Shown here piece after piece: positions 38,397 through 46,054 of a DNA stretch of 64,000 nucleotides. The position numbers and the translations under genes are program-made. Location: the NCBI GenBank assembly GCA_039696685.1, contig CP155565.1, forward strand, positions 1,364,001 to 1,428,000, written 5' to 3'. Position 1 is the stretch's first letter, and every line of letters begins with the position of its first letter. The DNA comes from Vibrio sp. CDRSL-10 TSBA. GTDB lineage: Bacteria; Pseudomonadota; Gammaproteobacteria; Enterobacterales; Vibrionaceae. The notes below the pieces were generated by a model. The model saw only the letters and a list, made by a program, of their open reading frames with translations. It was not told where the DNA came from and made no database searches.

Positions 38397-39458
38397 TTAA
38401 TAGATGTAGTGCAGGGTGCTGAGGAAATGAATCTGCGCTTTAGCCAGGAAATTCAGAACCGGAGACTCCGGCAACAATTGTACGGTGGCACGTGCACCGG
38501 CCGGTAGTTTTTGCAATTCTTCATCATGCATAACAAGGTGCAGGCGCATACGTTGCGCATCACGTACCCAGCGGTTGGATGAGGTCGGGGTTGCCAGACG
38601 GCCGTCAGCATCAAACTGGCCTGAGCTTACACCAGCGTCAATAGTGCCGACTTCAGCCGTAAAAACCTGTCCAGGTTTGCTGTCGAATGCAACCATAGCC
38701 TGGCTGTTGTGACCGAAATGACGCAGGCTCTTCTCACGGAAGTCCGCAATCACATCCACTTCATTGTCAACCAGCGCCAGCAGCGGGTTGCCCGCGGCTG
38801 CGTACGTGCCGCTATCTAACTGCAGGTTGGTCACGATGCCGTCGTTTTCGGCCACCACCCGGGTGTATGACAGGTTAAGCTCAGCCTGATCAAGTTGGTT
38901 CTGCGCAACGCGAATGTTGACGTTTTTGTTGTCGTCAATGTCACCGCGGCTGACTTCCAGCTCTTTCAGACGAGCACGGGAAGCAGCAAGGCTGGCTTTG
39001 GCCGCGGTAGCATCACTCTGGGCGTCGTCACGTAACTGTTGTGAAGTGCCATTGCGCAGGAAAAGAGTGTTCAGACGGTGGTATTCACGTTCACGTTGTT
39101 CAAGGACGATTTTGGCTGCATCTACATCCGCTTTAGCTGCATTAATAGAGGCATCTAGTTGGTCGTTGTCCTGCATTACTCGCTCAAGATTGAGCTGTGC
39201 CTGATTAACAGCCAGTTGATACTGTTTCGGATCGATTTCAAACAGGATGTCGCCTTTTTGTACCACCTGGTTGTTTTTTACGTTGATCGCTGTGATCTGG
39301 CCGCTGATACGCGGTGCCACTTTAGTTACAACTCGGGTCGCCATCGCTTGCGGTGTCAATGGCATAGCAAGGTCAGCGATGAGAAAATACGCAAAGACGA
39401 AAACAAACCCAATACAGGAGTATTTGATCCAGCGAGCGAATTTTTGATCGGGTGTCAT
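38397..39458 (-). CDS. HlyD/EmrA-type membrane fusion (periplasmic adaptor) protein
   Basis: A 353-residue intact protein: one N-terminal membrane anchor (CIGFVFVFAYFLIADLAM), a first lipoyl half near APRISGQITAINVKNNQVVQ, a long coiled-coil hairpin with A/D/L/E repeats (residues about 95-200), and the second lipoyl half with LDSGTYAAAGNPL followed by the barrel domain. It bridges the FUSC inner-membrane protein to an outer-membrane channel not encoded here. Confidence 0.9.
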   Translation of the reverse strand: MTPDQKFARWIKYSCIGFVFVFAYFLIADLAMPLTPQAMATRVVTKVAPRISGQITAINVKNNQVVQKGDILFEIDPKQYQLAVNQAQLNLERVMQDNDQLDASINAAKADVDAAKIVLEQREREYHRLNTLFLRNGTSQQLRDDAQSDATAAKASLAASRARLKELEVSRGDIDDNKNVNIRVAQNQLDQAELNLSYTRVVAENDGIVTNLQLDSGTYAAAGNPLLALVDNEVDVIADFREKSLRHFGHNSQAMVAFDSKPGQVFTAEVGTIDAGVSSGQFDADGRLATPTSSNRWVRDAQRMRLHLVMHDEELQKLPAGARATVQLLPESPVLNFLAKAQIHFLSTLHYIY

Positions 39459-39473
39459 AGAATTGAATGTCTC

Positions 39474-39950
39474 TTAAATTGAAGGTTGGTCTGACAGAGT
39501 GCTAAGGGCTTCGAGAGCGTTTTCAGAGATCTGTTCCAGGATCTGACTTAACTTCATCAGTTCATCGTCATTGATCGTGCTCAGCAGCTGGCGGCGGACC
39601 TGAAGAATGCGCGTCTCCATTTGCTGAATCATCAAACGGCCTTCATCTGTGAGCGAGATGATGCGTGCCCGTTTGTCGCTTACGCAGTGATGTCTGGTGA
39701 TCAGTGATTGCTCTTCGAGCTGTTTCAAAGTGCGCATTAATGAAGCAAGTTCAATCTCGAGCGCATCCGCCAGTTGTTTCTGACTGATGTTGTCCCCCAG
39801 ACGCTGTAGCTTCCATAAAGCCGTCCAGCGCGGGTGAGTTAACCCCAAAGGAGACAGTTCGCGATCCGCCACCATCTTCCACAGACGGGATACGCGGGCG
39901 AGCTTTTCGGCCAGGGTCAATTCATACAGATTGTTGATGTCTTGGATCAT
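39474..39950 (-). CDS. SlyA/MarR-family transcriptional repressor
   Basis: A 158-residue intact winged-helix protein close to SlyA: LSPLGLTHPRWTALWKLQRL, the recognition helix SQKQLADALEIELASLMRTL and the wing SDKRARIISLTDEG. Two SlyA-type operators lie just upstream, so it very likely represses its own operon with the HlyD and FUSC genes and releases on binding an aromatic ligand. It differs from a stand-alone slyA in heading an efflux operon. Confidence 0.9.
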   Translation of the reverse strand: MIQDINNLYELTLAEKLARVSRLWKMVADRELSPLGLTHPRWTALWKLQRLGDNISQKQLADALEIELASLMRTLKQLEEQSLITRHHCVSDKRARIISLTDEGRLMIQQMETRILQVRRQLLSTINDDELMKLSQILEQISENALEALSTLSDQPSI

Positions 39951-39965
39951 AATGAGCCTTAGATA

Positions 39966-40005
39966 CTTAGCAGGCTAAGTAATATAATTTAGTTAGCCTG
40001 CTAAG
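39966..40005. promoter_or_regulatory. Paired SlyA-type operators
   Basis: Two palindromes, TTAGCAGGCTAA and TTAGCCTGCTAA, lie on the same side of the DNA and together form a perfect 13-base inverted repeat (CTTAGCAGGCTAA ... TTAGCCTGCTAAG) with a 14-base AT-rich spacer. Each differs from the published SlyA consensus TTAGCAAGCTAA only at the two central bases. They begin 16 bases upstream of the repressor start codon. Confidence 0.85.
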
Positions 40006-40118
40006 TAAATATTTTGTGAGTAAAATCACAATAAAAAGTAAGACCAATTTGACTGCAGAATACGTAGATTGAGCTGAAATCTTGCCGGGGTGATGGATAA
40101 GCCTTGCTGAAGGGAAAT

Positions 40119-40144
40119 AAAAAAGCCACGCAGTGCGTGGCTTC
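40119..40144 (-). terminator. Terminator of the aminotransferase/binding protein operon
   Basis: Hairpin AAGCCACGCA / TGCGTGGCTT followed on the minus strand by six T residues. It lies beyond the ERIC element that follows the binding protein gene, so transcripts would include the ERIC sequence. Confidence 0.85.
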
Positions 40145-40197
40145 ATCATCATCGATAAGGTCAATATAATCTTAGTTATGCTGATAACTTCTTCTTA

Positions 40198-40325
40198 TAT
40201 ACCCTTCCTACTTGAAGCTGCAGCGGTGTTGGCTGCATTCGTTCACCCCAATCACATAGTGTCTCTATGCTCTTGGGGATTCACTCATTTGCCGCCTACC
40301 TGCAACTCCAAGTTGTTTGGGTATA
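40198..40325. repeat. ERIC element (full length)
   Basis: A 128-base imperfect palindrome with ends TATACCCTTCCTACTTG and CCAAGTTGTTTGGGTATA. The centre, read on the minus strand, is GTGAATCCCCAAGAGC followed later by TTGGGGTGAACG, matching the conserved ERIC core. It lies between the binding-protein gene stop and its terminator and would fold in the 3' untranslated RNA. Confidence 0.88.
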
Positions 40326-40349
40326 AACCGTTCTGTAGCGCCGTGGCGA

Positions 40350-41123
40350 TTACAGGTCTGCACCATAGATATCGAAGTTAAAGTATTTAGCAGCAATCTT
40401 GTCGTAAGTACCGTTGGCGCGGATCTCCGCGATCGCTTTGTTAAACTTCTCTGCCAGCGCTTTGTCCTGCTTTCTCAGCGCCAGGGCGGTACCGAAGCCG
40501 ATGTAAGCCGGATCAGTCACAGCTTCGCCTTTGAACTCAAATCCCTGACCTTCTGGTTTGTCGAGGAACGCCAGACCCAGTTGGTCCGCGTTTGCCATCG
40601 TCACATCCAGACGACCGTTTTGCAGGTCGATGTAAACTTCATCTTGGCCGCCGTAACGTTTGATCTCTGCCACATCGGCAAATTTGTCTGTGACGTAACG
40701 GTCTACTGTGGTACCACGTTGCACACCGATCACCTTGCCTTTCAGACCTTCTTTATCAATGGTGAAGGTCGCGTCTTTGCTGGCGGCAAAGCGGGCCGGA
40801 GTCTGGTAATACTTGTTAGTGAACAGCACTTTCTTTTTGCGCTCTTCGGTAATACGCATCGATGCCATGATGACGTCAACCTTACGTGCCAGCAGGCTAG
40901 GGATCAGTGAATCCCAGCCTTGCGATACCCAGGTACACTCCAGTTGAGCTTGCTTACACAGCGCGTCTGCGATTTCGATATCAAAACCAACCGGCTGACC
41001 TTCGCTGTTTTTGTAGTTAAACGGCGGGTAGGTAAAGTCGGACGCCAGGCGCACTTCTTTGGCAAAAGCACCAGAGCAGAACAGGGTGGCAATACAAGCC
41101 AGACCAGCAGCAAATTTTTTCAT
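40350..41123 (-). CDS. Periplasmic amino-acid binding protein (Lys/Arg/Orn/His type)
   Basis: A 257-residue intact protein with a signal peptide ending SGAFA-KE. Family motifs: ASDFTYPPFNY, GFDIEIADALCKQ, VDVIMASMRITEERKK, and GVQRGTTVDRYV. Resembles ArtJ/HisJ, binding basic amino acids for an ABC importer whose other subunits are not next to it. It follows the HisC-like aminotransferase gene by 23 bases and is likely co-transcribed with it, linking uptake with use of histidine or a related amino acid. Confidence 0.9.
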   Translation of the reverse strand: MKKFAAGLACIATLFCSGAFAKEVRLASDFTYPPFNYKNSEGQPVGFDIEIADALCKQAQLECTWVSQGWDSLIPSLLARKVDVIMASMRITEERKKKVLFTNKYYQTPARFAASKDATFTIDKEGLKGKVIGVQRGTTVDRYVTDKFADVAEIKRYGGQDEVYIDLQNGRLDVTMANADQLGLAFLDKPEGQGFEFKGEAVTDPAYIGFGTALALRKQDKALAEKFNKAIAEIRANGTYDKIAAKYFNFDIYGADL

Positions 41124-41146
41124 GAGTAAATTCCTTTTCTGTACAT

Positions 41147-42221
41147 CTATGATTGTGACGAATATTCGTTAAGTGCGGCAACAACTTCTTGCATGCTGTG
41201 CTGACTACCAATAGTGATACGCACACAGTCTCTCAGCGCCGGGTCATGACCTTGATTACGGGTCACGATACCTTGCTTGAGCAGATACGCAAACAGACTT
41301 TCTCCGGCGCGGGTGCGCAACAGGACAAAGTTGGTCGCGGACGGGTAAATTTTTTCAATAAAATCGTACTGACCCAGCTGGCTGATAAACCAATCGCGGG
41401 TTTCAATCAGTTGGTTGGTCACGGTACGCATTTTATTCAGACCTTGTTCGGACAGGGCTTCCAGTACGATCGTGGCACTTGAATCCGGCATCGGATATGG
41501 TGGAATCAGTTTGGCGACGTATTCCATCACGCTCTCATCGGCGATGATAAAACCGCAGCGTACCGCCGCCAGGCCAAATGCTTTGGACAGTGTACGGATA
41601 ACAACCAGATTCGGATAACGTGCAATCAGCGCTGCGACACTCTGGTCGATTTCGAACTCAATATAGGCTTCATCAACCACCACCAGGGCATCTTGCTGAG
41701 TGCCTTCCAGAATATCGATGATCGCCTGTTGCGACAGCGGATTACCGGTCGGGTTGTTTGGTGAGCACAGGAAAACCAGGTTGGCTTGCTTAGCCGCCGC
41801 GATAACGCCCTGAGTATCCAGCTCAAAAGCATTGCCGATCAGTGGCACGTGCAGAGTTTCAATCGCCAGTGCATCGGCACAGAATTCGTACATGGCATAG
41901 GTCGGCGAGCAGACGACGATTTTGTCTTTGCCTGGCTGACAGAAAGTACGGATCAGCAGATCGATCGCTTCATCGGCACCACGCACTGCAACCACAGGTG
42001 AGGTGACCTGGCAGTAATCCTGATAAGCCTTGGCAATGTCGTGCGGCAGAAAATCCGGGTAACGGTTGAAATTCTGTGACGATTCACCGTAGTGCACTGC
42101 GTGCTCCAGTTTCGTTGGCATTCAGCCAGACCCGACCTGCGCCACCAATCCGGCGAGCAGACTGGTAAGGTATTAATTTTTTTATGGCCTCTGGTGCCAG
42201 TGTAGATGCGATGGATGACAT
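41147..42221 (-). CDS. HisC-like class I/II PLP aminotransferase (second copy outside a his operon)
   Basis: About 357 residues after one correction at 42110-42112 (GAAAC; GAAC gives [16 protein letters not shown]). This moves the start upstream to the ATG at 42221 (AGAGGGC ribosome site), giving the normal HisC N-terminus [20 protein letters not shown] residues: [19 protein letters not shown] and [15 protein letters not shown] with the Schiff-base lysine. It fits histidinol-phosphate aminotransferase, but the neighbourhood suggests an amino acid catabolic or specialised role rather than histidine synthesis. Confidence 0.88.
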
Positions 42222-42404
42222 AAATGCCCTCTGGCTGCTATTATTTAGTCGCAGTAAATGATTTTTTATGCTGTTAATTGCATTTAATCTGAGTTTATTT
42301 GCAAATTAATCAACAGATGATTCATTCAAACAAAAAGTATTTGTAAAAAGAATCGAAATAAACACATACTAGTCATGATAAAAATTCATGGCTTGAGGCT
42401 AACT

Positions 42405-43290
42405 ATGCACCTTCCTTCCACCAAAACCCTGCAGGCCTTTCTGGCCACGGCTGAGTACCTTAATTTTACCCGTGCTGCGGATGCGCTGAATCTGACGCAG
42501 GGAGCGATCAGCCGCCAGATTCAGTCTCTGGAAGAGATGCTGGGAGTGAAGTTGTTTTATCGTCATGCTCGCGGGTTAAGCCTGACTCAGCAGGGGTTGA
42601 AATTTGTCCCTCACGCTGAAGATGTATTACGCCGCTTACGCATGGCCATTGATGATGTCTCCAGCACGCCGTCGAGCATTAAACTCAATGCGCCCAGCTG
42701 TGTGACTTCGTGGTTACTGCCGCGGCTGATGGCATTTCAGGAGGCGCATCCTGAAATTGATGTAGCACTGACCTCGACCATTAAGCATCATCCGGAGCCT
42801 GACTTTGACCTGTATGACGCCGTTATCCTGTATGGTAAGGCAACCAAGATGCCGAACATGGTCAGCCATTTACTGTTTGAAGAATGCCTGACGCCGATTT
42901 GCCGGCCCGAAACTGCTTGCCGCAGGGCAGGAGACTATGTCGTTAGAACAACTTACCAAAATGACTTGGCTGCATGCTAACAGTGAGCAAAGTGACTGGA
43001 AGTTGTGGCTGGCCCATCATGGTGAGCGCGGATTATCAAGCCGCAGTAACCAGCATTTTTCTACCTTGGATCAGGCGATGAATGCCGCGCAGCAAGGCTT
43101 TGGTATTGCAGTGGGGGATGTGACACTGGCGGCGCAGGATCTGGCGATGCACCGTTTGGTCTCACCTTTTAGTGATGCAGTGCCGTCCGGCTACAACTAC
43201 TCGATTCTGTTTCCTAAGCAGAGTGATAACCCTATGCTCGATTTGCTCCAGCACTGGCTGGTGGAAGGTTATCAGGCGACGTTAAGTTAA
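42405..43290 (+). CDS. LysR-family regulator, GcvA-like
   Basis: About 294 residues after one correction at 42910-42912 (GAAAC; GAAC gives ICRPELLAAGQETMSLEQL). The helix-turn-helix TRAADALNLTQGAISRQIQSLEEMLG (read in parts) and the effector-domain pattern NAPSCVTSWLLPRL are GcvA/AmpR-like. It is divergent from the HisC-like gene across 183 bases, the usual arrangement for a LysR controlling the neighbouring operon. Confidence 0.85.
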
Positions 43291-43319
43291 ACGTGCCTTA
43301 CGTCGCAGAGGCGGTTTGT

Positions 43320-43399
43320 GCCCTTCTATCAATGCACTATCTTATCAAAATACTATCTTATCAACGTATTACCTTATCAAAGTAGCACCTCATCAATCA
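43320..43399. repeat. Degenerate 16-base tandem repeat, about five units
   Basis: Successive units begin ACTATCTTATCAAAAT (43336), ACTATCTTATCAACGT (43352), ATTACCTTATCAAAGT (43368) and AGCACCTCATCAATCA (43384), with a weaker unit before them. The period is exactly 16. It lies just after the LysR gene stop in non-coding DNA. No function known. Confidence 0.85.
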
Positions 43400-43439
43400 G
43401 CGCCCGCGTATTAACCCGTGGGCGTTATCGTTTTTCTCT

Positions 43440-43708
43440 ATCAGAGTAATAGCCAAAAGCAGCCTGCTTGACCGATTGAAGACGGTTATAGTAGCTGCGT
43501 CCATTGATAACAGCAGCAGAGGTCATAACTGCCGCTGTTCCAGTCCGGCAAGTGCTTACTGGCTAATTGCTAAACGCGGATAGCCTGCAGGCCTTTGCGC
43601 CAAAAGATGTTGGCGCTTTACAGCTTTTTTAGACGATAAGGCGCAAGCCAATCACCTGGTTACCGGATAAGCGATTCACTCCATGCTCGCTTATCCGGTT
43701 TTTTTTTG
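43440..43708 (+). ncRNA. Candidate small RNA region ending in a strong terminator
   Basis: About 270 bases between the LysR gene and the lipase gene without a coding frame. It contains a hairpin GCGCCAA / TTGGCGC (about 43598-43617) and ends with the terminator at 43662-43708. That terminator is more than 370 bases beyond the LysR stop codon, far for a gene terminator, so an independent transcript is possible. No promoter or known RNA family is recognised; this is a suggestion. Confidence 0.3.
43662..43708 (+). terminator. Strong Rho-independent terminator
   Basis: Arms ACCGGATAAGCGA (43662-43674) and TCGCTTATCCGGT (43687-43699), a perfect 13-base stem, followed by nine or ten T residues. 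Oriented for plus-strand transcripts; the convergent lipase gene ends 15 bases further on. Confidence 0.9.
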
Positions 43709-43722
43709 GTGATTAGGTAATG

Positions 43723-44343
43723 CTAGAGGTCTGGGTTGAATGTATCGCTGCGGATAAAGTGATCGATCTGGCGGGCAATATAGTCGTTATAGATCATACT
43801 GGTGTGCGTGGTGCGGGTTTCAATATGGTCAGTCATGCCATCAATTTTGGTCTCTTCCACCGTGACAGTACCATCCGACAGCGGGTCATTGCCCATCAGC
43901 AAACGCCGCATCCCGATAGGCACAGTACCCGCAATGCTGCCCAGTTTCTGCGGAAATCGCCACTTATCTTCATGAGCTAGCAGACCATAACGGGCAGAGT
44001 TGCCAAGCAAAGCACCCAAACCGAGTTGCTGAATTTTACCGACGATAGAGGCGCCTTGCAGCGGGGAGCCAATCGCCAGCACATGGCTAATCTGTTGCGC
44101 TGAAGGCTGACGTGAAGCGAGATAATGTTTAATCATCAAGCCACCCAGACTATGGCCAACCAGAATATTTGGCTGCTCGTGGTCGAGCGCAGCATCAATA
44201 GCGCGAAATACTTTGCCTTCATCAATCGCCACACTGTTATAACTGAGGACTTCGGTGCGATAGCCGAGCTTGGTGAGACGCTGGCTCAGTGGCTGCATAA
44301 CCACGCCGTGCATATACAAACCGTGCAATATGATAATTTTCAT
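43723..44343 (-). CDS. Small alpha/beta-hydrolase (lipase/esterase-like)
   Basis: A 206-residue intact protein starting MKIIILHGLYMHG (oxyanion HG motif). The nucleophile elbow is VGHSLGGLM, the acid is likely the D in DGTVTVEETK (typical of the PGAP1/lipase-like group), and the histidine is in TTHTSMIYN. It lacks a signal peptide. The pattern SLGG and GSPLQGA suggests an acyl-ester hydrolase; substrate unknown. Confidence 0.82.
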   Translation of the reverse strand: MKIIILHGLYMHGVVMQPLSQRLTKLGYRTEVLSYNSVAIDEGKVFRAIDAALDHEQPNILVGHSLGGLMIKHYLASRQPSAQQISHVLAIGSPLQGASIVGKIQQLGLGALLGNSARYGLLAHEDKWRFPQKLGSIAGTVPIGMRRLLMGNDPLSDGTVTVEETKIDGMTDHIETRTTHTSMIYNDYIARQIDHFIRSDTFNPDL

Positions 44344-44658
44344 CGCGAATTCAATGCCAAGGATCAGATGACCAATTTAACCACTGCCAGCATAAAAGGA
44401 AAGCACAAGCGGGGTTGAGTGAACGAGAGCAGATTGCCGTGAACTGGCAGCATTAACGCATTGAATCGGATTGAAGTCTGGTGTGAAAGGGAAATGATAT
44501 TATTGCTGGGATGCCAAATAATGACATGGCAGTCGGAGTGAAATTACTGTTTGGGGTGAAAAATCGGCAGCCGGACCGGGAAGTCCTTAGCTGCCGAAGG
44601 TAAATAATCTTATTCAAATTTATTGAATATTACTTCCGTTTTTCTCATAAATAATGGC
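44344..44658. other. Intergenic region upstream of the lipase gene
   Basis: About 315 bases with no gene. It carries the lipase promoter. Near the end of the neighbouring paralogue gene it holds the palindrome TTCAA-N5-TTGAA (44613-44627), the same motif as in the promoters of the two secreted paralogues. Confidence 0.5.
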
Positions 44659-44970
44659 TTAGCCGTCATCGCGAGCAACGAAACCTTGCTTCACGATCAT
44701 ATTGCCGTTCTGGTCTTCAGCGGTGACTTTCAGCGTACGTGCAGTGGTCTCGTGGTTGCTGTAAGTGACTGTGCCGTCGGTCGCGGTCAGGTACGTATCA
44801 CCCTGAATTTGGATTGGGTATTGCGCCATTGCCTGGCCGTCTTTAGTCACAGAAATTTTAGCAATGTGACCTTTGGTTGAGATGTCCATGGTCAGATCGG
44901 CGGCCATTGCGCCTGCTGCAAATGTGGTAGAAAGCAGGGTCGCAGTGATGATAGAAGTGAGCTTAGTCAT
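44659..44970 (-). CDS. Secreted 103-residue paralogue A
   Basis: Begins MTKLTSIITATLLSTTFAAG and has a signal peptide cleaved after AMA. The mature part of about 80 residues is predicted as beta-rich (ISVTKDGQAMAQYPIQIQGD, DGTVTYSNHETTARTLKVTA) and ends VKQGFVARDDG. The layout suggests an Ig-like or carboxypeptidase-regulatory-like fold. It has no cysteines. It is about 60% identical by eye to the gene 525 bases away and shares its promoter. Function unknown; periplasmic or secreted. Confidence 0.8.
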   Translation of the reverse strand: MTKLTSIITATLLSTTFAAGAMAADLTMDISTKGHIAKISVTKDGQAMAQYPIQIQGDTYLTATDGTVTYSNHETTARTLKVTAEDQNGNMIVKQGFVARDDG

Positions 44971-45494
44971 AATGATTTTCCTCTTGAGTTCTAGTTGTTT
45001 CATATCTTGGTGCTTGAGATAAATAATAGATCCAAGTCACATCACAATCGACGTTATAGATTTGCTCAATATGTTCAAATAAATTGAATGAACAATAAGG
45101 AAACTCATCAATGGCGGAGATAAATGTCTAATTAAACACAACTATCTTTGTGATCTGTACGGGTGAAATTAGGTGCAAAAGTGCATATTCAAATTTGTTA
45201 ATAACTTTTTCAGCCGATCGTCAGATGCGTTTAGTCCTGCAAAATGAAGGTATTACTATTTACCGAAAATGGCTGTTTTTGTCGGATTTTGACGTTATTT
45301 TTTAGCAAAAATGCGAGATGTTGTTTTGGGTAAAATGCTGAGGCAGTATGAATGTGGCTGAGAAGTGTTTAAAACCCACCAATTGAGTCTTGGTGTTGAA
45401 GTAAATAAAACGGCAGCGGTGGTCAATTTCAACTCGCTGCCGCGCTACAAAATCTTATTCAGTTCCATTGAAGTTCTATTCCAGGATTTAGTGA
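44971..45494. other. Intergenic region between the two secreted paralogues
   Basis: About 520 AT-rich bases. The first 120 bases hold the promoter of paralogue A and align with the promoter of paralogue B over most of their length. The rest contains no gene, palindrome or terminator that I can support. Confidence 0.55.
45074..45088. promoter_or_regulatory. Palindrome TTCAA-N5-TTGAA in promoter of paralogue A
   Basis: TTCAA-ATAAA-TTGAA ends 104 bases before the start codon of paralogue A (read on the minus strand). The equivalent site of paralogue B lies at the same distance, so this is likely a conserved regulator site. The regulator is unknown. Confidence 0.6.
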
Positions 45495-45806
45495 TTATCC
45501 GTTATCGCGAGCAACGAAACCCTGTTTTACGATCAGATCGCCTGAGTTGTCTTCAGCGACGATTTTCAGAGTACGTGCTGTCGGTGCGTAGTTTTTGTAG
45601 GTCAGGGTACCATCTTCAGAAGTCAGGTAAGTTTGACCTTGAATTTGGACCGGGTAGTTTGCGACAGCCTGACCATTTTGAGTCAGAGACACAGTTGCCA
45701 GGTTATCTTGAGTAGCGACATTCATGCTCAGATCTGCAGCCATTGCACCAGCGGCAAAAGTGGTTGAAAGAAGAGTAGCTGTGATGATTGAAGTGACTTT
45801 AGTCAT
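45495..45806 (-). CDS. Secreted 103-residue paralogue B
   Basis: Begins MTKVTSIITATLLSTTFAAG, nearly the same signal peptide as paralogue A, with cleavage after AMA. The mature part (VSLTQNGQAVANYPVQIQGQ, EDGTLTYKNYAPTARTLKIV) follows the same beta-strand pattern and ends VKQGFVARDNG. Same length, same strand and a related promoter show a tandem gene duplication. It may be part of the adjoining iron region by position only. Confidence 0.8.
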   Translation of the reverse strand: MTKVTSIITATLLSTTFAAGAMAADLSMNVATQDNLATVSLTQNGQAVANYPVQIQGQTYLTSEDGTLTYKNYAPTARTLKIVAEDNSGDLIVKQGFVARDNG

Positions 45807-45909
45807 AGTTCATTTCCTCTTGATTTAATTTTGTTGTGCACCGTAGTGCCTGGAAGAAATATTAGATCTATATCACACTTTTATCGATGGGATAAATTTG
45901 TCCGACTTC

Positions 45910-45924
45910 TTCAAAATTATCGAA
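45910..45924. promoter_or_regulatory. Palindrome TTCAA-N5-TCGAA in promoter of paralogue B
   Basis: TTCAA-AATTA-TCGAA, one mismatch from the palindrome upstream of paralogue A and at the identical distance (104 bases) from the start codon. Confidence 0.55.
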
Positions 45925-45993
45925 TAAATAATCACCCTTTCTATTTTGCGTGGCGAAATAATAAGCACAATCAATGTATGTACCATTTGTAAT

Positions 45994-46012
45994 GCAAATG
46001 AAAATTAGTTAC
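45994..46012. promoter_or_regulatory. Candidate Fur box upstream of the TonB receptor gene
   Basis: The 19-base stretch starting GCAAATGAAAATTAG matches the Fur consensus GATAATGATAATCATTATC at 12 of 19 positions by hand alignment. It ends about 42 bases upstream of the receptor start, an appropriate position for iron repression. Not proven. Confidence 0.45.
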
Positions 46013-46054
46013 ATTTCTGCACCTGTTTTTGCGAACCACATCATAATAAATTTA

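Noticed and set aside
43320..43399. CRISPR-like array
   Set aside because: The units are contiguous 16-mers without spacers, and there are no cas genes nearby.
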